64,000 nucleotides of DNA from JABCPE02 sp963518955 (GTDB lineage Bacteria; Bacteroidota; Bacteroidia; Flavobacteriales; Weeksellaceae): positions 1-64,000 of the forward strand of contig CAUQKI010000008.1 in the NCBI GenBank assembly GCA_963518955.1. Reading direction: 5' to 3'. The notes beneath the pieces were generated by a model. It was given only the letters and a program-made list of their open reading frames with translations, was not told the origin of the DNA and ran no database searches. Both the position numbers and the translations under genes were made by a program. The first letter of the stretch is position 1. Each line of letters starts with the position of its first letter. Below, one piece after another: positions 44,291 through 53,721 of this stretch.

Positions 44291-46069
44291 TTATTTTTTG
44301 TTGTTTTTCTGTTGTTTTTGTTGCTCTTTCTGCTGTTCTTGTGCTTGTTCCATCAGCTCACGCATTTTTCTTTGGAAACGCCCTTCTTTAGCAGGTTTAG
44401 CTTTATTTTCCTGAATCTGAGCGTGAATTTTCTTTTCATCGATGATAAAGTTTTTGATGACAAGTACAATCACGATGTTCAGAGCATTTGACACAAAATA
44501 GTACCAAGAAAGCCCAGATGCAGCAGAGTTCAGGAAGAACATGAATGTAATTGGGAAAATGTACATCAGAGGTCTCATGTCTGGCATTCCTTCTTGTCTT
44601 GGTGCTTGCATGTTTCCAGAAGTCATGATAGTGTAGATTAAAATAACCACCGTACAAGCCACCGCAAAAATACTCAAATGGTCTATTCCAAGGAAGTTAG
44701 AAGGAATCTTGATGATATCATCATATGAAGATAAATCCTCTACGAACCAAAAGCTCTTGCCTCGGAAATCGATATAATTCGGGAAGAAACGGAATAACGC
44801 ATAGAAAATAGGCACCTGCATAAGGGCTGGAATACATCCCGCGAGCTGATTGACTCCCGCATTTCTATACACCACCAACACTTCCTGTTGTTTTTTCAGA
44901 GGGTCAGCGTCTTTGTATTTTTCGTTTACAGCATCTACTTCAGGTCGGATTACTCTCATCATAGCGCTCAGCTTGTGCTGTTTGAACATGATAGGCGAGA
45001 GGATGAGTTTAACCATGATAGTCAGAACTAAAATAGCCCAACCAGCTGTAAGTCCTAAATGATTTTGAATAAATTCATAAATAGGGATAAAGAACCAAAC
45101 ATTGATAGTTCTGATGAATGACCAGCCGAGTGGCAAGATTCTATCAAAGTTTTTATCATAACTTTCAAGTAAATCCAAATCTAGCGGCATGAAATACCAA
45201 GAGAAACTTTCGTTAAACTCCTTATTTCCAGAAAGATTTACTTCAGATTTATAGTTGAAAGTTTTTAGATAATTGCCTTTGTCCACTGGTTCTTGGCTTC
45301 CTGTAGACTGCGTAAGTCCGTTTTTAGCCTCGAAAACAGCCGTGAAGAACTGGCTTTTCACACCGATCCAGTCTAGTGTCTCTTCAGTTTCCTCCATTTC
45401 TCCTCTTCCATCATAATCATAGCTGGAATAGTTGTCAAATGAATAAACAAACTCTGTGTAGCCCTGCTGCTGTGTTCTTCCTTTTTCTGTAGCTAAAGCT
45501 TGATAATCCCAAGAAAACTGAGCTTTGTTGTCATTAGTTACTTTAGAAAGTCCTTCTGTTTTTACTTGGAAATCAACTTTGTAGTTTTTTTGTAAAGTAT
45601 AGATAAACTGAATGGTAGCAGACTCCAGCTGTGCGTGTAGAGTTACTACATTGCCATTTACTGTCGGAGTAAAGTTTAAATCTTTGGTACTTACTAATTT
45701 ACCAGCTTTGTCTTTAAAAGCAAATCCGTAGTTTGAGTTCTCGTTATTGAATAAATACAGAGGTTTATTTTTGTCTGTTTTGTCATAAGAGTTGTATTGG
45801 TTCATTCTTACCGAAGAAATCTGCCCACCAAGATTAGAAATTTCCAAAGTAAGCTCATCATTTTTGAGAACGGATTTTTCTCCGTTATGAGAGGCAACTG
45901 CTTTTACAATTTTTTCAGTTTGTTCGGTTTTTACCTGTTGTTCAGCCTGTTTTTTCTTGTCTTCTTTATTGAAATACTGGAAGAAAAGCAATACTGCCAA
46001 AATAAATCCAGCAAAGACAACCATATTGATAAACTGGCTTCTTTCAAATCCTCTGTTACTATTCTGCAT
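44291..46069 (-). CDS. yidC: Membrane protein insertase
   Basis: The 592-residue inner-membrane insertase has an N-terminal anchor (about 15-30), a large periplasmic beta domain (about 60-330) and the conserved core: SPIMFKQHKLSAMMRVIRP, LAGCIPALMQVPIFYALFR and MYIFPITFMFFLNSAASGL. The C-terminal tail is rich in Lys and Gln and likely binds ribosomes. Length fits Gram-negative YidC with periplasmic domain. It follows pyrG, with a hairpin between. Confidence 0.97.
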   Translation of the reverse strand: MQNSNRGFERSQFINMVVFAGFILAVLLFFQYFNKEDKKKQAEQQVKTEQTEKIVKAVASHNGEKSVLKNDELTLEISNLGGQISSVRMNQYNSYDKTDKNKPLYLFNNENSNYGFAFKDKAGKLVSTKDLNFTPTVNGNVVTLHAQLESATIQFIYTLQKNYKVDFQVKTEGLSKVTNDNKAQFSWDYQALATEKGRTQQQGYTEFVYSFDNYSSYDYDGRGEMEETEETLDWIGVKSQFFTAVFEAKNGLTQSTGSQEPVDKGNYLKTFNYKSEVNLSGNKEFNESFSWYFMPLDLDLLESYDKNFDRILPLGWSFIRTINVWFFIPIYEFIQNHLGLTAGWAILVLTIMVKLILSPIMFKQHKLSAMMRVIRPEVDAVNEKYKDADPLKKQQEVLVVYRNAGVNQLAGCIPALMQVPIFYALFRFFPNYIDFRGKSFWFVEDLSSYDDIIKIPSNFLGIDHLSIFAVACTVVILIYTIMTSGNMQAPRQEGMPDMRPLMYIFPITFMFFLNSAASGLSWYYFVSNALNIVIVLVIKNFIIDEKKIHAQIQENKAKPAKEGRFQRKMRELMEQAQEQQKEQQKQQKNNKK

Positions 46070-46180
46070 TTTTTTAGTTTAAAAATTTATTGCCGACAAA
46101 GATAAACAAAAATTAGTGAAAAGATTTATTTCATTAGAAAATAAGTTGTGATTTTTATTAGAAATGAAATGATAAATAAA

Positions 46181-46206
46181 CCCTTTTAACTCGTAAGTTA
46201 AAAGGG
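46181..46206 (-). terminator. Terminator of pyrG
   Basis: cccttttaact (46181-46191) pairs perfectly with agttaaaaggg (46196-46206) around a four-base loop, 17 bp after the pyrG stop. Confidence 0.85.
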
Positions 46207-46222
46207 CTATTGACAAATAAAA

Positions 46223-47836
46223 TTATTTTTTATGGTTTGCAGATGCTTTTATGAAAGCAATGAACAGCGGATGTGGAGATGCCACCGTACTTTTGTACTC
46301 TGGGTGGTACTGCACGCCCACATAGAAAGGATGGTCTTTGAGTTCCACTACTTCTACGAGACGGGTTTCAGGGTTGAATCCAGAAGGGATAAGTCCCTTT
46401 TTCTCATAATCCTCTATGTAGTCATTGTTAAATTCATATCTGTGTCTATGTCTTTCCGAAATCAGTTCTGCATTGTAGATTTCGGCGATTTTGGTGTTTG
46501 GTTTTAGTTCGCATTTCCAAGCACCCAGACGCATAGTTCCGCCTTTGTTTATTACATCTTTTTGCTCCTCCATTAGGCTGATAACAGGGTAAGGTGAGTT
46601 GTCATCAAACTCCATACTATTCGCCTTTTCAAATCCTAATACATTTCTCGCAAATTCTATCGTGACAATCTGCATTCCGAGACAAATTCCTAATAGCGGA
46701 ATTTTGTTTTCTCTTGCGTATTTAGCAGCAGTTATTTTCCCTTCTATTCCTCTGTCGCCAAAACCAGGTGCGATGAGAATACCATCTAAATCTTTTAGAT
46801 AATCTTCTGCATTTCCGTTTTCTAGGTCACCGCTGTAGATCCATTTTAGCTTCACATCTATTTCCTCTGATGCTCCTACGTGGATGAAAGCCTCGGCTAT
46901 GGATTTGTAAGAATCTTGTAAAGAAACATATTTACCAACAAGCCCTATTTCTACGGATTTCTTAGGGTTTTTATATTTTTTAAGGAAATTTTGCCAGTTT
47001 TTTAGATTAGGTTCTTTGTCGTAAGGAAGTCCCAATCCTTTAAGAACCACTTGGTCAAAATTCTGCTCGTGCAGTTCTATAGGAACGCGGTATATAGTGT
47101 CCACATCCTTACATTCCACCACATTTTCTATGGCTACATTACAGAACTGAGCAAGTTTAGACTTGATGTCTTTAGTGATGGTATGTTCGGTTCTGCAGAC
47201 TAAAACATCCGCCTGAACGCCGCTTTCCATCAGTGCTTTTACAGAGTGCTGAGAAGGTTTTGTTTTTAATTCACCGCTTGAAGCCAAGTAAGGCAGTAAA
47301 GTAAGGTGAATCACCATAGAGTTTTTTTCTCCCAGCTCCCATTTCAGCTGACGAACAGACTCTATGTAAGGCAAAGACTCTATGTCTCCCACAGTTCCGC
47401 CTATTTCAGTGATGATGATATCATAGCCTTCATTAGAAAGAATTTTTATTCTTCTCTTTATCTCATTGGTAATGTGCGGAATTACCTGTACGGTTTTTCC
47501 TAGGAAGTCACCTTTTCGCTCTTTTTCAATTACGGTTTGGTAGATTCTTCCTGTGGTTACATTATTATTTTGGCTGGTATTGGTATCCAAAAATCTCTCA
47601 TAGTGTCCCAAGTCTAGGTCTGTCTCTGCGCCATCTTCGGTCACATAGCATTCACCGTGTTCATATGGGTTTAGTGTCCCTGGGTCGATGTTGATATAAG
47701 GGTCAAGTTTCTGTATCGTAACTTTGAATCCTCTGGCTTTCAGTAGCATACCTAGAGAAGCGGAAACGATTCCTTTTCCTAATGATGATGTTACACCTCC
47801 TGTTACGAAGATGTATTTGGTATTGTTTTTAGACAT
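46223..47836 (-). CDS. pyrG: CTP synthase
   Basis: The enzyme makes CTP from UTP with glutamine as nitrogen donor. Starting at ATG 47836 (MSKNNTKYIFVTGG) the product has 537 residues. The TTG six codons upstream (47854) is part of the -7 promoter box, so it is not a likely start. Landmarks: SSLGKGIVSASLG, QKLDPYINIDPGTLNP, YVTEDGAETDLDLGHYERF, and the amidotransferase LLGICLGMQ with nucleophilic cysteine plus VQYHPEYKS. Confidence 0.97.
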   Translation of the reverse strand: MSKNNTKYIFVTGGVTSSLGKGIVSASLGMLLKARGFKVTIQKLDPYINIDPGTLNPYEHGECYVTEDGAETDLDLGHYERFLDTNTSQNNNVTTGRIYQTVIEKERKGDFLGKTVQVIPHITNEIKRRIKILSNEGYDIIITEIGGTVGDIESLPYIESVRQLKWELGEKNSMVIHLTLLPYLASSGELKTKPSQHSVKALMESGVQADVLVCRTEHTITKDIKSKLAQFCNVAIENVVECKDVDTIYRVPIELHEQNFDQVVLKGLGLPYDKEPNLKNWQNFLKKYKNPKKSVEIGLVGKYVSLQDSYKSIAEAFIHVGASEEIDVKLKWIYSGDLENGNAEDYLKDLDGILIAPGFGDRGIEGKITAAKYARENKIPLLGICLGMQIVTIEFARNVLGFEKANSMEFDDNSPYPVISLMEEQKDVINKGGTMRLGAWKCELKPNTKIAEIYNAELISERHRHRYEFNNDYIEDYEKKGLIPSGFNPETRLVEVVELKDHPFYVGVQYHPEYKSTVASPHPLFIAFIKASANHKK

Positions 47837-47851
47837 TCGTTTAGGTTTGTG

Positions 47852-47859
47852 CAAAGTTA
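47852..47859 (-). promoter_or_regulatory. -7 box of pyrG
   Basis: The minus strand reads TAACTTTG, 15 bases before the ATG at 47836. It overlaps the alternative TTG codon, which settles the start in favour of the ATG. Confidence 0.55.
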
Positions 47860-48001
47860 AAATAAAACGCCATATTATGCAAGAAACAAACTATAAAGTA
47901 AGTGAAACAAAATCAAAAGTCTTATTTAATAAAGAATTTCTGATTAAATTTTGAAAACATTAAAGTTATTAAATTTAGTATTTATAAAAAAGTAAAATCC
48001 A

Positions 48002-48009
48002 TATCTTTG
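48002..48009 (+). promoter_or_regulatory. -7 box of miaA
   Basis: TATCTTTG lies 20 bases before the ATG at 48030. No -33 TTG at ideal spacing. The rest of the 190-bp gap between pyrG and miaA shows no gene. Confidence 0.45.
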
Positions 48010-48029
48010 AGGCCTATTTTTAAAATTAA

Positions 48030-48935
48030 ATGAAGAAAGGACTTTTTTCTGTGGTAGGGCCTACGGGAATTGGTAAAACGAAACTAGCAATCGCGGTGGC
48101 GAAATATTTCGGAACCGAAATTGTATCCTGTGATGCGCGCCAGTTTTTTGCGGAAATACCCATTGGTACGGCTGCGCCGACAGAAGATGAACTTGCCCAA
48201 GTGAAACACCATTTCATAGGAAATCTCAGTGTGGTGGATGAATATTCCATTGGGCAGTATGAAAAAGATGCCTTGGAAAAACTAGAACAGCTGTTCCAAA
48301 AATATGACAATGTAGTGCTGGTTGGCGGTTCGGGAATGTATGAAAAGGCGGTTACAGAGGGTTTGAACAATCTCCCAGAATCCAATCCAGAAAATCAGAA
48401 AAAATTAGAAAAGCTTTTCAGCGAGGGTGGAATAGAAGCCTTGCAAAAACTTTTGAAAGAATTGGATAGTGTTTATTATCAGATAGTTGATAAAGAAAAT
48501 CCGCGCCGACTGATGAGGGCTTTGGATATTATCTGGCAGACAGGAAAAACTTACACGGAAAATATTGAAAATCCGTTGGTTAAAAGAGATTTTGATGTTG
48601 TCAGAATTGGGATTTCTGCGGACAGAGAGATTATATATGATCGAATTAACCAAAGGGTGGATTTGATGGTGCAGAATGGGCTTTTGGAAGAAGCGAAAAA
48701 TCTTATTCCTTATAAAGATAAAACTGCCCTGCAGACGGTGGGGTACACAGAATTATTCAAATATTTTTTAGGCGAGTGGGAGCTGGATTTTGCAATTTCG
48801 GAAATAAAGAAAAACTCCCGAAGATACGCTAAAAGACAGCTTACATGGCTTAGAAAATTAGAAAATATCCATTGGATAAAATATGACTACACACAGGAAG
48901 AATTAGAAAAATTATTAGAAATTATCAAAAAATGA
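48030..48935 (+). CDS. miaA: tRNA dimethylallyltransferase
   Basis: This enzyme adds the isopentenyl group to A37 of tRNAs reading UNN codons. The 301-residue product has the P-loop GPTGIGKTKLA (10-20), SCDARQFF, the IPIGTAAPT segment and GGSGMYEKAVTEGL, and a C-terminal KKNSRRYAKRQLTWLR. Length is typical. Its last 4 bp overlap the thioredoxin-like gene. Confidence 0.95.
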   Translation: MKKGLFSVVGPTGIGKTKLAIAVAKYFGTEIVSCDARQFFAEIPIGTAAPTEDELAQVKHHFIGNLSVVDEYSIGQYEKDALEKLEQLFQKYDNVVLVGGSGMYEKAVTEGLNNLPESNPENQKKLEKLFSEGGIEALQKLLKELDSVYYQIVDKENPRRLMRALDIIWQTGKTYTENIENPLVKRDFDVVRIGISADREIIYDRINQRVDLMVQNGLLEEAKNLIPYKDKTALQTVGYTELFKYFLGEWELDFAISEIKKNSRRYAKRQLTWLRKLENIHWIKYDYTQEELEKLLEIIKK

Positions 48936-49486
48936 AAAACTTTTTAAAGAAACAATGGAGTAATATCCTATTTGGCGGGTTTATATTGGCATTTTTCTTT
49001 GTGCCAGGTGTTCGTGAGTCTATCCAAAGACTTTTCTTGATGAAGCCTTCTTTGGAGGCGTCGCAGAGTATAGGAACGCTCACAGAATCAGAATATAATG
49101 TAGAATTAAAGGGAATAAATGTCCCAGATGCCAATTTGTCCGATTTTAAGGGGAAACCTATTTTTCTCAATTTTTGGGGAAGCTGGTGTCCGCCTTGTAG
49201 AGCCGAATTTCCTACTATCCAAAGCCTTTATGAAGGTAAAAAAGGGAAAATAGAATTTGTCCTCATTGCCATGCAGGATGAGGAACAGAAGGTGAGAGAT
49301 TTTATTAAGAAAAATGGCTATACTACGCCTGTTTATCTACTGAAAGAGCCTCTTAGCGAGAAATTTAGTATAGGTGTTTTTCCTACCACTTTCATCCTTG
49401 GGAAAGAAGGGCAGATACTCAAAAAAGATGAAGGAGCGGCCGACTGGAATAGTCAGGCGGTTCATAGTTTTATAGATAAATTATAA
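48932..49486 (+). CDS. Membrane-anchored TlpA-like thioredoxin
   Basis: The 184-residue protein has an N-terminal membrane segment (about 11-26) and a periplasmic thioredoxin fold with W85-C86-P-P-C89 and a cis-proline in VFPTTFILG. It probably reduces periplasmic disulfides. It overlaps miaA by 4 bp, so the two are coupled in translation without obvious functional link. Confidence 0.88.
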   Translation: MKNFLKKQWSNILFGGFILAFFFVPGVRESIQRLFLMKPSLEASQSIGTLTESEYNVELKGINVPDANLSDFKGKPIFLNFWGSWCPPCRAEFPTIQSLYEGKKGKIEFVLIAMQDEEQKVRDFIKKNGYTTPVYLLKEPLSEKFSIGVFPTTFILGKEGQILKKDEGAADWNSQAVHSFIDKL

Positions 49487-49532
49487 TTTTGGCAAGAGTT
49501 TTGCTGCTTTTATTTAAAAAATATTTATAAAA

Positions 49533-49829
49533 ATGAAAAAAATTAAGATGGCTTATCAAGTTTATAAAAACAGAAGTTTTTTTACTAAAATTCCTGATAT
49601 TTTTAGAATGGTAAAGTCTTCATTTAGAGGAGAGTATAAGATGAATAAATCATCGGTTATTATCCCAGTGCTTATATTTATCTACATGCTTTCTCCTTTG
49701 GATTTTATTCCAGATTTTATTCCTTTTATTGGGATTTTGGATGATTTGGGACTTTTTGCTATTGCGCTTTCCAAACTGACAAAAGAACTGGATAATTTTT
49801 ATCTATGGGAAGCTAATAGAGCGGAGTAG
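49533..49829 (+). CDS. YkvA/DUF1232 family small membrane protein
   Basis: The 98-residue product has the DUF1232 core YMLSPLDFIPDFIPFIGILDD-like segment at about 55-75 and one or two hydrophobic stretches. The family is widespread and of unknown function, with a likely membrane hairpin. The gene starts 46 bp after the thioredoxin-like gene. Confidence 0.8.
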   Translation: MKKIKMAYQVYKNRSFFTKIPDIFRMVKSSFRGEYKMNKSSVIIPVLIFIYMLSPLDFIPDFIPFIGILDDLGLFAIALSKLTKELDNFYLWEANRAE

Positions 49830-49860
49830 TACTAAACATCAATAAATTATAAATAAAATA

Positions 49861-49892
49861 AAAAAACATACTTTTTTAAGTATGTTTTTTTT
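49861..49892. terminator. Terminator overlapping the coaBC stop codon
   Basis: aaaaaacatactt (49861-49873) pairs with aagtatgtttttt (49878-49890), flanked by A and T runs. The right arm lies in the last codons of coaBC (stop at 49876-49878), so coding and termination share bases. It can serve both convergent genes. Confidence 0.85.
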
Positions 49893-51084
49893 GTAACTGC
49901 TCTTCTACAAAATCCAAAATATCTTTTGCGACATCTTCTTTGGATTTTAGAGCAAAATCTTTCTGCTCCGAAGGTGTGATGATTTTGATTTTATTGGTAT
50001 CGTTTTTAAATCCTGCGCCACTGTCTTTTAGTGAGTTTAGGACGATCATATCTAAGTTTTTTCGCGCTAGTTTTCCTTTTGCATTTTCTTCTTCGTTCTG
50101 AGTTTCCAAAGCGAAACCAACCAAAAATTGGTTTTTCTTTTTCTCGCCCATAGTTTTCAGAATATCAGGGTTTTTGACTAGTGTGATGGTCATCTCTTCA
50201 TCATTTTTCTTTATTTTTTCTTGGGCAATTTCTTTTGGAGCATAGTCCGCCACTGCTGCACTCATTATCGCAATATCTGTATTGTCAAAATGTTGAAATA
50301 CAGCATTGTACATTTCTTTTGCGGAGTTTACTTTTTCTAATGATATGTTTTTGTCAGTCCTTAGTGCAGTCGGCCCTGAAATTAGAATAACCTTGGCTCC
50401 TCTTTTTTCGGCTTCTTCTGCGATGGCAAATCCCATTTTTCCAGAGGAGTGATTTCCGATAAACCGCACAGGGTCAATGGCTTCGTAGGTCGGGCCTGCC
50501 GTTACAAGAACCGTTTTTCCAGCTAAAGATTTTTTTTGCTTTGAATTAAAAAAATCAAAAATAGTTTTATAGATAGTTTCTGTTTCTGCCATTCGTCCTT
50601 TGCCTACTAGTCCGCTGGCTAGTTCGCCTTCTTCTGCAGGGATGATGATATTCCCATATTCCTCAGCAAGTTTTAGATTTCGTTCAGTAGAAGGGTGGAT
50701 GTACATATCCAGATCCATCGCAGGAGCTATGAACACAGGGCATTTTGCCGAAAGATAAGTGGCTATCATTAGGTTGTCACATATGCCATTGACCATCTTT
50801 GCTAGGGTATTGGCAGTGCATGGAGCAACCAGCATTACATCCGCCCACAAGGCCAAATCTACATGGCTGTTCCATTCTCCATCTTGCGAGGAAAACTCAC
50901 TGAACACCTTTTTTTTAGATAAAGTGGATAGGGTAAGAGAGCTTACAAATTCTTTTGCAGACGGCGTTAGGATAACTTGTACTTCTGCTCCGTTTTTGAT
51001 AAAGTCCCTTACGAGAGTATTGATTTTATAGGCTGCGATACCGCCTGTGATTGCGATTAGTATTTTTTTTCCTGATAAATCCAT
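49876..51084 (-). CDS. coaBC: Bifunctional phosphopantothenoylcysteine decarboxylase/synthetase
   Basis: It carries out two steps of coenzyme A synthesis. The start is set at ATG 51084 (MDLSGKKILIAITGG), giving 402 residues; an open frame runs 15 codons further but its extra residues do not resemble the family. The CoaC half has TGGIAAYKINTLVRD, HVDLALWADVMLVAPCTANTLAKM-type sequence and PAMDLDMY; the CoaB half has VTAGPTYEAIDPVRFIGNHSSGKMG. It is the third gene of the bamD-rpoZ-coaBC row. Confidence 0.95.
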   Translation of the reverse strand: MDLSGKKILIAITGGIAAYKINTLVRDFIKNGAEVQVILTPSAKEFVSSLTLSTLSKKKVFSEFSSQDGEWNSHVDLALWADVMLVAPCTANTLAKMVNGICDNLMIATYLSAKCPVFIAPAMDLDMYIHPSTERNLKLAEEYGNIIIPAEEGELASGLVGKGRMAETETIYKTIFDFFNSKQKKSLAGKTVLVTAGPTYEAIDPVRFIGNHSSGKMGFAIAEEAEKRGAKVILISGPTALRTDKNISLEKVNSAKEMYNAVFQHFDNTDIAIMSAAVADYAPKEIAQEKIKKNDEEMTITLVKNPDILKTMGEKKKNQFLVGFALETQNEEENAKGKLARKNLDMIVLNSLKDSGAGFKNDTNKIKIITPSEQKDFALKSKEDVAKDILDFVEEQLQKKHT

Positions 51085-51127
51085 GTGGTTTTTAAATTTT
51101 GGAATAAAATTAGGTAAATATAAAAAC

Positions 51128-51164
51128 AAAAAAGTTGTAACTCACACGAAATTACAACTTTTTT
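51128..51164 (-). terminator. Hairpin between rpoZ and coaBC
   Basis: aaaaaagttgtaa (51128-51140) pairs with ttacaactttttt (51152-51164), a 13-base perfect stem. On the minus strand it would stop or attenuate transcription from rpoZ into coaBC. Confidence 0.85.
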
Positions 51165-51192
51165 GATAAAATAAATATAAAAATAAAAAAGA

Positions 51193-51513
51193 TTATTTAT
51201 CGGTTTTTCTGAAATAAATCTCACCATCCAACCATTCTTTGATAGCAATAGATGTAGGTTTTGGTAATTTTTCGTAGTATTTAGAGATTTCTATCTGCTC
51301 TCTATTTTCAAAAACTTCTTCTAAAGAAGTGTCACGCACAGCAAATTCATCAAGCTTATTATGCAGCTCGGTTCTTATTTCAGAGTTGATTTGCTCTGCT
51401 CTTTTTCCCATGATTACAATAGCTTCGTAGATACTTCCTACTTTTTCCTCTATTTTGTCTTTGTCGTAAGTAATGGTATTAACTTCAGCTTTGATATCTT
51501 TAATGTTTCTCAT
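51193..51513 (-). CDS. rpoZ: RNA polymerase omega subunit (RpoZ/Rpb6-like)
   Basis: The 106-residue product matches Bacteroidota omega: SIYEAIVIMGKRAEQIN, the conserved helix that clamps the beta' C-terminus, followed by EIRTELHNKLDEFA. It is divergent from proteobacterial RpoZ, but position between bamD and coaBC is the conserved arrangement. Confidence 0.85.
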   Translation of the reverse strand: MRNIKDIKAEVNTITYDKDKIEEKVGSIYEAIVIMGKRAEQINSEIRTELHNKLDEFAVRDTSLEEVFENREQIEISKYYEKLPKPTSIAIKEWLDGEIYFRKTDK

Positions 51514-51568
51514 CTTTACAAAAAATTATTCCGCAAATTTAGTAAATAAAAAATAAATTCAAAAAACT

Positions 51569-52465
51569 TTATTTTTCCTCTTCTTCCTTTTCTCTCTTTT
51601 TCAGTTCTTCCTCTCTTTGTTTTTCTAGGAATTCAGCCTTTCTTTTTTCGTTTTCTTCGATTACTTTTAGGTGTTTTTCTAATTCCTTAGATAGTTTTTC
51701 TCTCATAGAAGCCGCTTCTTTAGAAGAACTAGTATCAGGAAAATCTCTTTCCACATCCTTTGAAAAGGCGATTGCACTTTCTAAACGATCTTTTTTCAGA
51801 TCATAGATAGAGTGCATTCCTAGCTCATATTTGGCTTTCATGATATGCTCAAAACTTTTTTGTCTTAGTTTTGTGCTTGGATAGTCTTCCAGCAGATTTT
51901 CAAATGCAGTGACAGCCGCTCTGTAATCAGCCATTCTGAAGTATCTTCTGGCTTGTTCGTAGTATTTGGTTTCTAGCCTTTGGGTAAGTTCATCTATTTT
52001 TTTGTTAGCATCTTCTGCTCTTTCTTTATCAGAATTAGGATGATTATTTAAGAAATCCTGAAGCATATTGATAGCAGATTCTGTGCTGGTTTGGTCTAGG
52101 TTGTAGTCCGCAGCATCTTGATAGTAGCATATCGCAGCCATGTATGAAGCTTCTTCTCTTCTTGGATCATTAAGGAAAGTACCTGCGAAATTTTTGAACT
52201 GGTGTCCTGCCAATCTGTAGTTTTTGTCATAATAGTTGGCATAAGCGAGTTTAAAAACCACTTCTGGTGCATCATCAGTCCCTGCCACTAGGTTAGGAAG
52301 TCTGTCATATAGTGCGATGGCGTTAGACCATTTTTTTTGTGCATAAAATTCATTAGCGGTATTGAGGATAAAGTCTTTATCACTGCTTTTGAGTGCAGTG
52401 GTAAGTTGTCTATTACACGAAATTATGCTCAATGAAGCTAAAGCAATAACAAAATATTTTTTCAT
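51569..52465 (-). CDS. bamD: Outer membrane assembly lipoprotein BamD
   Basis: The 298-residue product has a type II signal peptide (SLSIISC, Cys17), TPR-like helices across about 35-230 (TANEFYAQKKWSNAIALYDRL, ARRYFRMADYRAAVTAFENL) and a highly charged Glu/Lys coiled-coil tail (about 250-298) not found in E. coli BamD. It works with BamA to insert beta-barrel proteins such as the TonB-dependent receptor at 56554. Confidence 0.92.
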   Translation of the reverse strand: MKKYFVIALASLSIISCNRQLTTALKSSDKDFILNTANEFYAQKKWSNAIALYDRLPNLVAGTDDAPEVVFKLAYANYYDKNYRLAGHQFKNFAGTFLNDPRREEASYMAAICYYQDAADYNLDQTSTESAINMLQDFLNNHPNSDKERAEDANKKIDELTQRLETKYYEQARRYFRMADYRAAVTAFENLLEDYPSTKLRQKSFEHIMKAKYELGMHSIYDLKKDRLESAIAFSKDVERDFPDTSSSKEAASMREKLSKELEKHLKVIEENEKRKAEFLEKQREEELKKREKEEEEK

Positions 52466-52559
52466 AAATTTTGACTAAAAATAAATTTAAACCACAAAAA
52501 TATGATTTTTTTTGCCAAAAGAATTGATTTAACAAAAAATTATCATTTTTATTAGAAAA

Positions 52560-53186
52560 TTATTTTTCATCAAAGCCTAAAATAGCAAAAACACAGTTGT
52601 GCAAATGTTCTATTACTTTTTTCTCTATTTTCAGAGGCAGGTCTTGTGAGGTGCAGTTTAGGAATTTTTCATAAAAAGACCTGTTTCTGATGGTAAACAG
52701 CACGGTTCCTACGATGGTGGAGATGATATCTTCCGCCTTTGCAGGTTTTTTGAAAGTTCCTGTGGCCATGCCTTTTTCTATGATTTTTTCTATAATATTA
52801 GTGCAGATGAGATAGAAATCTGTGAGAAGATTTCTGACTCTTTCAGAATTTTTCATTTCTTGGGTGACAAATCCATGAAAATGAGTGTATTTTAGAACTT
52901 CTCCTACCACGAAATTGATAATTTCTTTTATCTGGATTTCTGGTCTTATGTTGCCTAATATTTGGGTAAGTTCAGAGAATTTCTCTTTGCTCCTCTGTAT
53001 GCGGTATTCATACAGGCAGGTCATCATTTTTTCTTTTGAACCAAAATAGTACGAAATCATTGCTACATTGATGTTGGCTTTTTTAGAAATCTCCCTTACA
53101 GAGGTGTCTTCAAAGCCATTTTGGGCAATAAGTTCCTCAGCCACATTTAGAATGTGAATTTGTTTTGCGTTAAAAGGTTTTTGCAT
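52560..53186 (-). CDS. TetR family transcriptional regulator
   Basis: From ATG 53186 the product has 208 residues (a TTG five codons upstream is possible). The N-terminal helix-turn-helix covers about 10-55: ILNVAEELIAQNGFEDTSV, REISKKANINVAMISYYFG and SKEKMMTCLYEYR. The C-terminal ligand domain has no recognisable specificity. No efflux or fatty-acid gene is adjacent; the nearest divergent gene is gcvH, 158 bp away. A minus-strand TACCTTTG at 53229-53236 may be its -7 box. Confidence 0.88.
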   Translation of the reverse strand: MQKPFNAKQIHILNVAEELIAQNGFEDTSVREISKKANINVAMISYYFGSKEKMMTCLYEYRIQRSKEKFSELTQILGNIRPEIQIKEIINFVVGEVLKYTHFHGFVTQEMKNSERVRNLLTDFYLICTNIIEKIIEKGMATGTFKKPAKAEDIISTIVGTVLFTIRNRSFYEKFLNCTSQDLPLKIEKKVIEHLHNCVFAILGFDEK

Positions 53187-53294
53187 GTCTTTGTTTGTCA
53201 ATTATAGTTAAACCGAAAAGGTCTTCTACAAAGGTAAGGCAATTTTTGTGAAAAATACTAAAAAAATAACATGATGAATTTCATAAAATAAATT

Positions 53295-53324
53295 TTGTTT
53301 TCTACCGATTTTAGTTTAAATTTG
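53295..53324 (+). promoter_or_regulatory. Canonical flavobacterial promoter of gcvH
   Basis: TTG at 53295-53297, a 19-bp spacer and TAAATTTG at 53317-53324 match the -33/-7 consensus exactly. The ATG is 19 bases further on. Confidence 0.7.
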
Positions 53325-53343
53325 GAGAAAAATTTTAAATAAA

Positions 53344-53721
53344 ATGAGTATACCAGCAGAACTAAAGTACACAAAAGACCATGAATGGGTAAGAATAGAA
53401 GGAAACATCGCTGTGGTGGGAATCACGGATTTCGCACAGGGTGAGTTAGGAGACATTGTCTTCGTAGATATTGACAGTGTGGGTGATGAGCTAAACGCAG
53501 GAGATGTTTTCGGGAGTGTAGAGGCTGTGAAGACAGTATCTGACCTATATCTTCCACTTTCTGGGAAAGTAGTCGAGTTTAATGAAGAGCTAGAAAGTGA
53601 GCCTGAACTAGTAAATACAGATCCTTATGGAAAGGGCTGGATTATAAAATTAGAAATAGCAGAAGGTGCAGATCAGTCAGAACTTCTTTCTGCAGACCAA
53701 TATAACGAAGTGATTGGATAA
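53344..53721 (+). CDS. gcvH: Glycine cleavage system H protein
   Basis: The 125-residue lipoyl carrier shuttles the methylamine group in the glycine cleavage complex. It has HEWVRIEGNIAVVGITDFAQ, LGDIVFVDI and lipoylated K63 in GSVEAVKTVSDLY. Length is standard. gcvT and gcvP are elsewhere. Pairing with a VanZ-like gene is common in Flavobacteriia. Confidence 0.97.
   Translation: MSIPAELKYTKDHEWVRIEGNIAVVGITDFAQGELGDIVFVDIDSVGDELNAGDVFGSVEAVKTVSDLYLPLSGKVVEFNEELESEPELVNTDPYGKGWIIKLEIAEGADQSELLSADQYNEVIG

Noticed and set aside
47837..47854. Earlier TTG start for pyrG
   Set aside because: The TTG is part of a TAnnTTTG promoter box, and the family N-terminus begins at the ATG at 47836.
51085..51129. 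Earlier start for coaBC at 51129
   Set aside because: The added 15 residues are hydrophobic filler without family likeness; MDLSGKK at 51084 is the usual CoaBC N-terminus.
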